Both the position numbers and the translations under genes were made by a program. A model generated the notes under the pieces. That model had not been told where the DNA came from. It searched no databases and saw only the letters and a program-made list of their open reading frames with translations. A stretch of 10,827 bases of DNA from CAYRCJ01 sp964422785 (GTDB lineage: Bacteria; Patescibacteriota; Minisyncoccia; UBA11713; 2-01-FULL-45-33): NCBI GenBank assembly GCA_964422785.1, contig CAYRCJ010000028.1, positions 1-10,827 on the forward strand, read 5' to 3'. Below, piece by piece: positions 1 through 6,291 of the stretch (the stretch's first letter is position 1; each line of letters starts with the position of its first letter).

Positions 1-1
1 G

Positions 2-484
2 GGGGAGGAGATGGCGAGGCTTTGGTCTTCAAAAGAAATTTTTGGCGGGCTTGATACTGTTTCTTTAAGATTTTCAAATGTCTTTGGTCCGCGCCAGCCG
101 AGAGATGCCGCCTATGCTTCGTGCATTGAAAGATTTTTGTGGCAATGGCGGGAAGGCAAGGCGCTCACAATTGTGCCGGACGGAAATCAGCGGAGAGATA
201 TGGTGTTTGTAATCGATGTTGTGCGGGCGGTGCGCCTGGCCGTTGAAAGCCCAAATCGGTTTGGCGGAGAAGCGATAAATATCGGGAGTGGGGCGAACTA
301 TTCAATTAACGAAATCGCTGATCTTATCGGCGGCAAAGATTATCCGAAAGAATTTATTGAAGAAAGAAAGGGCGAAATCCGGGAGACGCTTTTTGATATA
401 GAGAAAGCAAAAAAACTTTTGGGGTGGTCTCCAAATGTGTCGTTTGAGGCCGGGATCGCCGCTCTTAAGAAGGAAACAATGTAG
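2..484 (+). CDS. NAD-dependent sugar epimerase/dehydratase, C-terminal part (5' truncated)
   Basis: This is the C-terminal part of an extended short-chain dehydrogenase/reductase acting on nucleotide sugars (UDP-glucose 4-epimerase / dTDP- or GDP-sugar dehydratase superfamily). The reading frame is open to the left edge. The ATG at 11 falls inside the family's conserved helix and is probably not the start, so the Rossmann domain and the YxxxK catalytic pair lie outside the window. Visible family blocks, numbered from the ATG at 11, are LRFSNVFGPRQ (about 19-29), P-D-G-N-Q-R-R-D-M-V-F-V followed by D-V-V (56-70), the N-I-G-S-G block (about 91-95) before a helix, and a terminal K-L-L-G-W-S-P followed by the usual last helix. 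These mark the substrate-binding half of the fold. The exact sugar cannot be told from this part. The gene ends with TAG in front of a strong hairpin and converges on the radical SAM gene. Its neighbours suggest a role in surface-glycan precursor supply. Confidence 0.85.
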   Translation, partial: GEEMARLWSSKEIFGGLDTVSLRFSNVFGPRQPRDAAYASCIERFLWQWREGKALTIVPDGNQRRDMVFVIDVVRAVRLAVESPNRFGGEAINIGSGANYSINEIADLIGGKDYPKEFIEERKGEIRETLFDIEKAKKLLGWSPNVSFEAGIAALKKETM

Positions 485-487
485 ATA

Positions 488-510
488 AAAGCCCCCTATT
501 TGGGGGCTTT
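488..510. terminator. Bidirectional intrinsic terminator between convergent genes
   Basis: A 9-bp perfect stem (488-496 with 502-510, AAAGCCCCC/GGGGGCTTT) encloses the 5-nt loop TATTT. The U-tract is better on the minus-strand transcript (TTTTAT after the hairpin) than on the plus strand. The hairpin begins 4 bases after the epimerase stop and contains the last codons and stop of the opposing radical SAM gene, so one element probably serves both transcripts. Confidence 0.7.
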
Positions 511-2544
511 AGTTATTTCTCTGTACATCTTGGTAACATTGAACTTAGAAAGTATTCTGGAATATCCGACGAGATTATCGCCGTATTTTGAAAGGGCGTC
601 GGCAATCAGTTTTTTATTTTTCGGATTTCTAAAGAATAAAAATTTTACAGGTTTTAAAAACTTTTCCAATCCGGACGGCTTCATCTTGAAGAGAGATTTT
701 TCCAGTTTTTCAAAATCAAAACCAAACTCGCACTCTACTTCTGTATCCGCAGAAAAAATCATTATTTTTCTGAGCAGGCTGTAAATTTGCAATTCGTCTA
801 AGTAGTTTTCATACTTTATCATAACATCCCAATGTTTTTGCTTTATCAGGGCTTTAGCGGCGGAATAAGCCACCGCCAAAACTTCTTGCAATGCCTCTGT
901 CAGCGCCAAGGCCTTGTATTTAAAGAGCAGATTGCTGCCCAATTCTCCGGAAATGTATTTTTGGATTGTTTGCTTGTCTTTAACGAATTTTTCCAGTTCC
1001 GATTTTGATTGCCACAATTCTTCTTTGGTCTCCCTCAAAAATTCATCATAGATATTTTTCAATTTTTCCGGCAGTTTATGGCGCTTGCTATGGATCAGCT
1101 CGAGCCAAGAAAATATCGAAATATCATAAAGCGTTAAAAATTCCACCAGCTCGGCAACCATGCTGTCGTTAAAGAAAATTTCATTGGTGAGATGCAGGGC
1201 TCTGCATTCAAGATAATCCTCAAACGACATATCTTTTGTCTGAAAACAAATTTCCTCAATTTCCGAGCTCAGTATCGGCTCTTCTTTGCCGAATTTATAT
1301 TCTCCAAAACATCTCGGCATTATTCTGAAACCGGTTTTCATGTCGAATTCGGCGCGCGTGGGGAGTTCGGACATCTCAACCCCCGGCAGCATCATCAGAT
1401 TGTAGGTGCGGATCACCTGAAATTTTGCGTTTACCGTTTTTTTGATTGTTTCGAAGTGACTTTCTTTGGTTTCTCCCGGCAATGCCACTATCAGTTCGGA
1501 ATAGACATTGCTGCCCATTTCTTTTCCTTCGTGGGCGAGCTCCGTTTGAGTCTCGGTATTAATATTGCCCCGTTTGATATTCTTTAATACTTCCGGATCT
1601 TGAGACTGAAGTGCCCCGGAAAGGCGGAGCGCGCCGTGGATGGTTCGCGCCACCCGCAAGATTCTGTCTTTTTGATTTTTCCCGGTGGAAACATGAATAT
1701 ATTCCGGCCAGTTAAATTTTTCCTGCGTTTCCGCGATGTACCTGGAGATTTCTTCATCATCTTTATACATTCCGGCATTTGAATCTACCCAATGGAGGTC
1801 GTGCGTGCCTGATTTTTTGCGCGACGCCATATACAAGAGTTCTTCTCTGACAAGATCCGGAGATTTTTTGTTTACTTTAGTGTAGTATTCCAATCCTTCC
1901 ACGCAAAAAGTGCATGAAAAGGGACATCCCCGGTTGCATTGGAGTACAGGAACCAAATTGTCGTCAAAGAATTCATCCAAAAGTCCGGTGAGATAAGGAG
2001 ACGGGATATTGTCGAGATTTTTTACGCGATCCAATGGGGACCCGGAGACCAACAGTCCGCCTCTAAGAAAGTGAGACCCCGGCGGCGTTTTTTCTTTTAC
2101 ATTTCCAACATTAAAATTGTCGGCATGAAGCATGTTTAACAATTCTGTGAATGCCAGCTCTCCCTCTTTGTAAATGTGAAAGTCAATAATCGGACGCTCT
2201 TCCAAAAATATTTTCTGTTCTGTTTCGTTGGTCGGGTAATTAGGCCCGCCGAAAATAACAATTACATCAGGATTTCTTTCTTTTATTTTTTTGGCGATGC
2301 TCGTGCCGAGATCGATATTCCACATATAGTTGCTGAAGGCGGCGATGTCGGGAGTTTTTTCAAGCACCGCTTCAATTAATTTTTCCGGATACTTGAAGAT
2401 TTTAAATTCAAAATCATCGGGATTTGCCAGATGCGTTTTTGCGTAGCTTACCAGACAGGCAACGGCATAGGGCATCGCGTTTAGCGCGATAGTTTGGCCG
2501 GTGTGAGTCAGATCGGCGATATAAACCAGTTTTTTTTCTCTCAT
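496..2544 (-). CDS. Cobalamin-binding-domain radical SAM protein
   Basis: A 682-residue protein of the B12-binding-domain radical SAM class (the architecture of BchE and class B radical SAM methylases). The N-terminal ~150 residues look like a B12-binding Rossmann domain: I-F-G-G-P-N (97-102) closes a strand and the segment around 60-140 has the usual alternating strands and helices. The classic DxHxxG lower-ligand motif is not visible. The radical SAM core begins near 198 with the [4Fe-4S] motif CPFSCTFC (Cys207, Cys211, Cys214), plus an extra Cys203 just before it. The Q-S-Q-D-P-E-V-L-K-N-I-K-R-G block about 110-120 residues further on is typical of the barrel. The last ~240 residues are a helix-rich domain I do not recognise. 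The ATG is preceded by GGTGA, matching the end of the anti-SD complement. The substrate is unknown. Proximity to nucleotide-sugar genes suggests glycan or lipid modification, which is inference only. Confidence 0.85.
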   Translation of the reverse strand: MREKKLVYIADLTHTGQTIALNAMPYAVACLVSYAKTHLANPDDFEFKIFKYPEKLIEAVLEKTPDIAAFSNYMWNIDLGTSIAKKIKERNPDVIVIFGGPNYPTNETEQKIFLEERPIIDFHIYKEGELAFTELLNMLHADNFNVGNVKEKTPPGSHFLRGGLLVSGSPLDRVKNLDNIPSPYLTGLLDEFFDDNLVPVLQCNRGCPFSCTFCVEGLEYYTKVNKKSPDLVREELLYMASRKKSGTHDLHWVDSNAGMYKDDEEISRYIAETQEKFNWPEYIHVSTGKNQKDRILRVARTIHGALRLSGALQSQDPEVLKNIKRGNINTETQTELAHEGKEMGSNVYSELIVALPGETKESHFETIKKTVNAKFQVIRTYNLMMLPGVEMSELPTRAEFDMKTGFRIMPRCFGEYKFGKEEPILSSEIEEICFQTKDMSFEDYLECRALHLTNEIFFNDSMVAELVEFLTLYDISIFSWLELIHSKRHKLPEKLKNIYDEFLRETKEELWQSKSELEKFVKDKQTIQKYISGELGSNLLFKYKALALTEALQEVLAVAYSAAKALIKQKHWDVMIKYENYLDELQIYSLLRKIMIFSADTEVECEFGFDFEKLEKSLFKMKPSGLEKFLKPVKFLFFRNPKNKKLIADALSKYGDNLVGYSRILSKFNVTKMYREITKAPK

Positions 2545-2576
2545 TTGTCACCAAGTTTTCAAGCTTATCTGAAGAG

Positions 2577-2605
2577 ATTTAAACACATAGAATTTGATAA
2601 GTCAA
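2577..2605 (-). promoter_or_regulatory. Candidate sigma70-type promoter for the radical SAM gene
   Basis: Read on the minus strand: TTGACT (-35, 2605-2600), a 17-bp spacer, and TTAAAT (-10, 2582-2577). A TG one base before the -10 box gives an extended -10 element. The predicted start near 2570 leaves about 25 nt of leader before the ATG at 2544. No equally convincing promoter was found for the divergent gene at 2677 in the same 132-bp spacer. Confidence 0.45.
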
Positions 2606-2676
2606 ACAGAAACTTAGCCTTATTCTAAGCTGTTTTAGTATTAGACCTTTTACATTTTTGAGAGGGAGTCATAAAG

Positions 2677-3840
2677 ATGAGAGTTCTAATTCTTGGCGGA
2701 GACGGATACTTGGGCTGGCCGACGGCGATGCATTTTTCCAATAAGGGTCACGAGGTGATGGTTGTAGACAATCTTTTGAAACGGCAATTGGAGCAGGAAG
2801 TAAACGGAATTCCGCTGTGGGAAATTCCGACACTGCAACGAAGGGCAAAGTTGTGGCATGAAGTAACCGGCAAAGAAATTAAAATACGCATCGGCAGCGT
2901 AACCAACTATCATTTCTTGTGCGATAAGGTATTTGAAGATTTTCGGCCCGATGTCGTGATTGATTATGCCGAGCAGCCTTCGGCTCCTTATTCGATGCGC
3001 GGCGCTCGCGAAGCCGGAGAAAACACTTTGGTAAATAATATTTTGGGCACCTCAAATATTGTGCACGCTATTATGAGATATACGCCCGATGCGCATTTGA
3101 TAAAGCTTGGAACGATGGGCGAGTATGGCACTCCGAATATTGATATTGAAGAAGGATGGCTTGAGCTCGAACATAACGGCCGCAAAGACAGAGTGATTTA
3201 TCCCAAGCGTCCGGGATCGATTTATCATGCCTCCAAAGTAGCGGACTCTACGCTCATCGAATTTTGGTGCAGGGCATGGAATCTTCGCGCGACCGATCTT
3301 AATCAAGGCGTTGTGTACGGGATCGATACCAAAGAAACCGAGTCGCATCCTGATCTTCGAACCAGCTTTCACTATGACGAGACCTTCGGTACTGTTATCA
3401 ATCGTTTTTGCGCGCAGGCAGTTGCAGGGGTATCTCTGACTGTTTACGGCAAGGGCGGACAGACCAGGGGATTTTTGAATATCAAGGATACTCTTCAATG
3501 CGTGGAACTGGCGGCGATGAACCCGGCAGAACCGGGTGAATTCAGAGTATTCAATCAGTTTACAGAAATATTCAGGGTTTGGGAGCTGGCCAAAATGGTT
3601 CAGGATATCGGGTTTTTACTTGGCATTAGAGTGGCAAGACAGCATTGGGAAAATCCGCGCGTGGAAGCCGGCGAACATTACTACAATGCCAAAAACACTT
3701 CTTTAATTTCCTTAGGCCTTAAACCTCATTTGCTTACCGACGAAGTTCTAAGAAATATAATTGAAAGAATTCAGAAAGACAAGAATTTAATTGATACAAG
3801 TATTATTTCTCCAAAAACCCAATGGAAGATGAAAAAGTAA
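2677..3840 (+). CDS. sqdB: UDP-sulfoquinovose synthase (SQD1/SqdB family)
   Basis: A 387-residue extended SDR enzyme closely resembling plant SQD1 and bacterial SqdB, which convert UDP-glucose plus sulfite to UDP-sulfoquinovose using bound NAD+. The N-terminal NAD motif is GGDGYLGW (G7/G10/G13). The family signatures EQPSAPYSM (99-107), KLGTMGEYGTPNIDIEEG (143-160), DLNQGVVYG (207-215), LTVYGKGGQTRG (254-265), GEFRVFNQFTE (287-297) and the C-terminal NPRVEA block are all present. They are far more specific than generic epimerase motifs. The expected catalytic residues are Thr146, Tyr183 and Lys187 (YHASK). Length fits the family. The ATG at 2677 has a GAGGGAG ribosome site 7 bases upstream. 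It is followed by a terminator and then neuA. The product would feed a sulfolipid or, more likely here, a sulfated surface glycan (inference). No sulfite-producing gene is in the window. Confidence 0.92.
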   Translation: MRVLILGGDGYLGWPTAMHFSNKGHEVMVVDNLLKRQLEQEVNGIPLWEIPTLQRRAKLWHEVTGKEIKIRIGSVTNYHFLCDKVFEDFRPDVVIDYAEQPSAPYSMRGAREAGENTLVNNILGTSNIVHAIMRYTPDAHLIKLGTMGEYGTPNIDIEEGWLELEHNGRKDRVIYPKRPGSIYHASKVADSTLIEFWCRAWNLRATDLNQGVVYGIDTKETESHPDLRTSFHYDETFGTVINRFCAQAVAGVSLTVYGKGGQTRGFLNIKDTLQCVELAAMNPAEPGEFRVFNQFTEIFRVWELAKMVQDIGFLLGIRVARQHWENPRVEAGEHYYNAKNTSLISLGLKPHLLTDEVLRNIIERIQKDKNLIDTSIISPKTQWKMKK

Positions 3841-3847
3841 TATAGCG

Positions 3848-3891
3848 GCCCCGATGCCTGCCCGCCTATGGCGGGTTACATCGGGGCTTTT
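3848..3891 (+). terminator. Compound hairpin terminator after the UDP-sulfoquinovose synthase
   Basis: The outer 9-bp stem GCCCCGATG/CATCGGGGC (3848-3856 with 3879-3887) surrounds a second perfect stem CCCGCC/GGCGGG (3861-3866 with 3870-3875). It is followed by TTTTAATTT. The gene stop is 8 bases upstream. The inner palindrome resembles a dispersed repeat (described separately). Confidence 0.7.
3857..3876. repeat. Short GC-rich palindrome, possible dispersed repeat
   Basis: CCTGCCCGCCTATGGCGGGT has the palindromic core CCCGCC-TAT-GGCGGG. From memory, close variants of this unit occur in intergenic regions of many CPR-type genomes. Only one copy is visible here, so calling it a repeat is inference. 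It forms the inner arm of the terminator. Confidence 0.35.
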
Positions 3892-3905
3892 AATTTGGTT
3901 ATAAA
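3876..3905 (+). promoter_or_regulatory. Candidate promoter for the neuA-neuB unit
   Basis: TTACAT (3876-3881) as a weak -35, an 18-bp spacer, and TATAAA (3900-3905) as -10. The -35 lies in the 3' arm of the preceding terminator. Transcription would start near 3912, giving a short leader to the ATG at 3926 and leaving the ATG at 3911 at or before the 5' end. The -35 is poor, so confidence is low. Confidence 0.3.
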
Positions 3906-3915
3906 ATAAGATGCC

Positions 3916-3920
3916 GGGAG
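3916..3920 (+). promoter_or_regulatory. Ribosome binding site deciding the neuA start
   Basis: GGGAG with a 5-base spacer to the ATG at 3926. The alternative in-frame ATG at 3911 has no purine-rich site in front of it (ATAAAATAAG), and choosing it would place this Shine-Dalgarno inside the coding sequence. Confidence 0.6.
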
Positions 3921-3925
3921 ACAAA

Positions 3926-4636
3926 ATGCAAAAGATTTTGGGAATTGTGACGGCCCGCGGAGGATCAAAAAGGATACCGAAAAAAAGCATTGCGGAGCTT
4001 TGCGGCCGCCCGATGATGGTCTACGCCCTTGACGCTTTGAAAAAAAGCAAATTGGTAAACCGAATAATCGTTGATACGGATGATGAAGAGATGGCGGGAA
4101 TTGGCAGGGAACACGGCGCAGAAACGCCGTACCTTCGGCCCAAAGAATTGGCCCAAGACGGAACGGGGCATGTGCCTGTTTTAAAATACGCGCTCGAAAC
4201 TTTGAAAGCCAAAGATGGTTATTGGCCGGAAGCGGTGGCATTGATTCAGCCGACTTCACCATTGGTGCAATCATCGCATATTGACGACGCGCTAAATCTT
4301 TTACTTTCGGAAAAAGATTTGGACTCCGTGGAAACTATTTTTGAAGTGCCCACGATTTTTCACCCTTACAACGAGCGTTACATAGACGAAAATGGTTTTA
4401 CTAAATTTGTTATGCAAAAAGAAAGAGCGGAAGCGGCGAAAACCGGCAAGCGTTCAAAGATTTACACCATCGGCGGCGTTTATGCATTCAGGCCGGAAAC
4501 TCTTTGGAAATATGGAACGATTCAAGGGGAGAAAAGCAAATCGATCATCATCGATAAAAAATATGCCATCGATGTTGATGAACCGCTGGACTTAGTAATC
4601 GCCGAGGCGATGATTAAGTGGGTTGAAAACTCTTAA
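3926..4636 (+). CDS. neuA: CMP-nonulosonate cytidylyltransferase (acylneuraminate cytidylyltransferase family)
   Basis: A 236-residue nucleotidyltransferase that activates a sialic-acid-like sugar (NeuNAc, legionaminic or related) with CTP to give the CMP-sugar and pyrophosphate in the cytoplasm. The nucleotide-binding loop ARGGSKRIPKKSI (10-22) is the family signature. It is followed by I-I-V-D-T-D-D (47-53), L-I-Q-P-T-S-P-L (106-113) and the metal-binding IDVDEPLDL near the C-terminus (Asp216/Asp218). The length matches single-domain bacterial enzymes (about 220-240). An upstream ATG at 3911 would add five residues but lacks a ribosome site. The gene is followed after 46 bases by neuB on the same strand, the usual pairing for nonulosonate synthesis. 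Substrate specificity among NeuA, LegF and PseF types cannot be settled here, and the 2-epimerase and aminotransferase steps are not in view. Confidence 0.9.
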   Translation: MQKILGIVTARGGSKRIPKKSIAELCGRPMMVYALDALKKSKLVNRIIVDTDDEEMAGIGREHGAETPYLRPKELAQDGTGHVPVLKYALETLKAKDGYWPEAVALIQPTSPLVQSSHIDDALNLLLSEKDLDSVETIFEVPTIFHPYNERYIDENGFTKFVMQKERAEAAKTGKRSKIYTIGGVYAFRPETLWKYGTIQGEKSKSIIIDKKYAIDVDEPLDLVIAEAMIKWVENS

Positions 4637-4682
4637 GCCCGCAAAGCGTTATATAAAAAGACACGAGGAGGTTTTTTAAAAT

Positions 4683-5714
4683 ATGGCTAAAAAAGTAAAG
4701 CTTGGAAGCAAATTGGTTGGCGATGGCGAGCCGGTTTACATTATTGCGGAAGGCGGGCTGACAAATTGGGGAAGGTTGGATTTGGCAAAAGCCCAGGTGG
4801 ACGCGGCGATGGCCGCCGGAGCGGATTGTATTAAATTCCAAGCGCTGACAACAGAAGCCCTTGTTTCCAAAAAGGTTGATCCGTATTGGTTTAGTCGCCT
4901 GAAATACAAAGAGCTTTCGTACGGCGATCTCGAAGAACTGCGCGATTATTGCGCGGTCCGCAATATAGATTTTTTGGTAACCGCGCACACAGACATTGAT
5001 TTAGATTTTTTGGACAAAGAATTAGATATCCCATTTTTCAAAATCGGTTCCGGAGAATCTTTAAATTACGAGTTTCTAAAAAATATTGGTTCTCGCAAAA
5101 AACCGGTTGTGGTGTCTTTGGGGCTCCACTTTAATAAAGTAGAAATTGAAAAATCAATTGACACTCTCGAGGAGGCCGGAGCGGAGGAAATAGTTATATT
5201 GCATTGTAGCACGGTGTATCCGACTCCTCCGGCAATCAGCGATCTTAAGCAGATTACCAGACTAAAAGAATCGCACGACTGGCCGATTGGATATTCAGAT
5301 CATACTGTCGGGTGGCATATTCCGATTGCGGCGGTGGCACTTGGCGCTCGTGTGATCGAAAAACACATTTCATTTGATAAAACCGATAAGCGGTCACTAG
5401 ATTGCCCCGGGTCCTGCACTCCGGAAGATCTCAAGCTGATGGTCAGTCAGATCAGAGAAGTAGAGTTGGCCATGCAAAGCAAACCGGAAGACCGCCGAAG
5501 AGCGATTCTCAACGCAAGACTTTGGGCAGAGCAGAGTATTGTGGCAAGGCACTTCATGAGCCCGGGCACTATTTTGAAAAAAACCGATCTTGCTTTCAAA
5601 CGTCCCGGAAATGGCGGAGTTTCTCCCAATCAAGTAAGCGAAGTAGTCGGGAAAAAAACAAAAGTTGCCATCGAGGCAGACGAGCAGATTAAATTAGAAT
5701 TTTTGGAAGATTAA
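4683..5714 (+). CDS. neuB: Nonulosonate (sialic/legionaminic-type) synthase with C-terminal SAF domain
   Basis: A 343-residue NeuB-family synthase, which condenses phosphoenolpyruvate with a hexosamine-derived sugar to form a nine-carbon acid. The TIM barrel spans about 1-260 and the antifreeze-like SAF domain about 282-343. Recognised blocks are I-I-A-E (20-23), IKFQ (50-53), F-F-K-I-G-S-G-E (118-125), LHCSTVYPTPP (173-183), GYSDHTVG (203-210) and VIEKHIS (224-230). His207 and His228 correspond to the metal-binding histidines, and the SAF domain has KRPGNGGVSP (306-315). Oddities: the usual NHxG after the first block is T-N-W-G, the position of the sialate-synthase Asn after H-C-T is a Thr, and the usual D-H-x-A-S-L-E-P segment is CPGSCTPEDL (241-250). 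A less common subgroup or different substrate is likely. GAGGAGG lies upstream of the ATG with a rather long 11-base spacer. Confidence 0.9.
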   Translation: MAKKVKLGSKLVGDGEPVYIIAEGGLTNWGRLDLAKAQVDAAMAAGADCIKFQALTTEALVSKKVDPYWFSRLKYKELSYGDLEELRDYCAVRNIDFLVTAHTDIDLDFLDKELDIPFFKIGSGESLNYEFLKNIGSRKKPVVVSLGLHFNKVEIEKSIDTLEEAGAEEIVILHCSTVYPTPPAISDLKQITRLKESHDWPIGYSDHTVGWHIPIAAVALGARVIEKHISFDKTDKRSLDCPGSCTPEDLKLMVSQIREVELAMQSKPEDRRRAILNARLWAEQSIVARHFMSPGTILKKTDLAFKRPGNGGVSPNQVSEVVGKKTKVAIEADEQIKLEFLED

Positions 5715-5732
5715 TTGAATATAATAAACTTT

Positions 5733-5767
5733 CCCTCCGGTGGCCATCGGAGGGTTTTTTATTTTTT
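5733..5767 (+). terminator. Intrinsic terminator after neuB
   Basis: The stem CCCTCCG/CGGAGGG (5733-5739 with 5748-5754) has an 8-base loop and is followed by a long T-rich tract from 5755 onward. The tract also encodes the lysine-rich tail and stop of the opposing gene. On the minus strand the tail is poor, so it mainly serves the neuA-neuB transcript. Confidence 0.8.
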
Positions 5768-6148
5768 CTTTTTGTCTCTAAGTTTTAATTCTCTTTCCAG
5801 CTCCCGCCTTATCTCGTCTATATTCAAGGGGTGCATCATCCGGCGAAGTTCCGGGTCTTGTTCGTAGGGGACATCNNNNNNNNNNNNNNNNNNNNNNNNN
5901 NNNNNNNNNNNNNNNNNNNNNNNNNNNNNNNNNNNNNNNNNNNNNNNNNNNNNNNNNNNNNNNNNNNNNNNNNNNGCATCGGCAAACTTTTCAACAAAGC
6001 TCCGCCGCTTGGTAAGCCGCGACTGGATTGATTGCATCATCCCGTGCCGGATTTCTTGCTCCTGGCTCTCGTCGGTAATCGGCATTTCCGGATAAGATTT
6101 ATCACCCATTCCAAGAGAATTTAAAATTTGTTTCAGTTGTTTTCCCAT
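5759..6148 (-). CDS. Unrecognised small charged protein, interrupted by an assembly gap
   Basis: I do not recognise this gene. The N-terminal part (57 residues, start at 6148) and the C-terminal part (about 38 residues, TAA at 5759-5761) lie on either side of 100 Ns, and they stay in frame only if the gap really is 100 bases (modulo 3). The N-terminal half contains a short amphipathic segment then acidic E-S-Q-E-Q-E-I and basic L-T-K-R-R-S stretches. The C-terminal half has H-P-L-N-I-D-E-I-R-R-E-L-E-R-E-L helix character and ends in a lysine-rich tail. No signal peptide or membrane segment is seen in the visible parts. The start ATG has only a weak AAGG site about 7 bases upstream. The gene is convergent with neuB and divergent from the M50 gene. 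The two parts could in principle be separate genes if the gap is larger than drawn. Confidence 0.5.
   Translation of the reverse strand: MGKQLKQILNSLGMGDKSYPEMPITDESQEQEIRHGMMQSIQSRLTKRRSFVEKFADXXXXXXXXXXXXXXXXXXXXXXXXXXXXXXXXXXDVPYEQDPELRRMMHPLNIDEIRRELERELKLRDKKKK
5876..5975. other. Assembly gap (100 Ns)
   Basis: Exactly 100 Ns, the conventional scaffold-gap filler. The true length and content are unknown. Distances and frame across it should not be trusted, and linkage of the left and right halves depends on the scaffold join. Confidence 0.98.
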
Positions 6149-6258
6149 ATTTACGCCTTTATTTTAGCTCTATAAAAGTCAATTGGCTACAAGTGGATAA
6201 GTAATTTGGGGCTTTCTTTTTTTAGGTAAATATGTTATTGTGCATTGGGATTCGATCG

Positions 6259-6277
6259 CCCCTCGACTAGCTCAGGG
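6259..6277. repeat. Short imperfect palindrome resembling a widespread dispersed repeat
   Basis: CCCCTCGACTAGCTCAGGG differs at two positions from CCCTTCGACAAGCTCAGGG, a unit I recall as common in intergenic regions of many environmental bacterial genomes. The ends are inverted (CCCT with AGGG). It abuts the ribosome binding site of the M50 gene. Only one copy is visible, so the assignment rests on memory of the motif. Confidence 0.35.
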
Positions 6278-6287
6278 TAAGGAGGTG
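6278..6287 (+). promoter_or_regulatory. Near-ideal ribosome binding site for a TTG start
   Basis: TAAGGAGGTG matches 10 of 10 bases of the standard 16S anti-Shine-Dalgarno complement, with 6 bases between GGAGG and the TTG at 6292. This fixes the unusual start codon: no ATG or GTG lies at a suitable distance. Confidence 0.8.
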
Positions 6288-6291
6288 TTTT

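Noticed and set aside
1192..1587. 131-codon plus-strand open frame
   Set aside because: It is antisense to the radical SAM gene, whose protein shows clear motifs. The composition is that of a shadow frame.
2613..2629. Small inverted repeat CTTAG/CTAAG in the divergent spacer before the UDP-sulfoquinovose synthase
   Set aside because: Only 5 bp per arm in AT-rich sequence; too short to call an operator without further copies.
3052..3498. 148-codon open frame on the minus strand
   Set aside because: It lies entirely inside the UDP-sulfoquinovose synthase on the other strand, has no ribosome site and no family likeness.
3876..4274. 132-codon minus-strand open frame over the start of neuA
   Set aside because: It runs antisense to the conserved nucleotide-binding region of neuA and across the terminator, with no supporting features.
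6250..6290. TAGCTCAG string resembling a tRNA D-arm
   Set aside because: No acceptor stem, anticodon arm or T-arm can be formed around it. It fits a short repeat element better.
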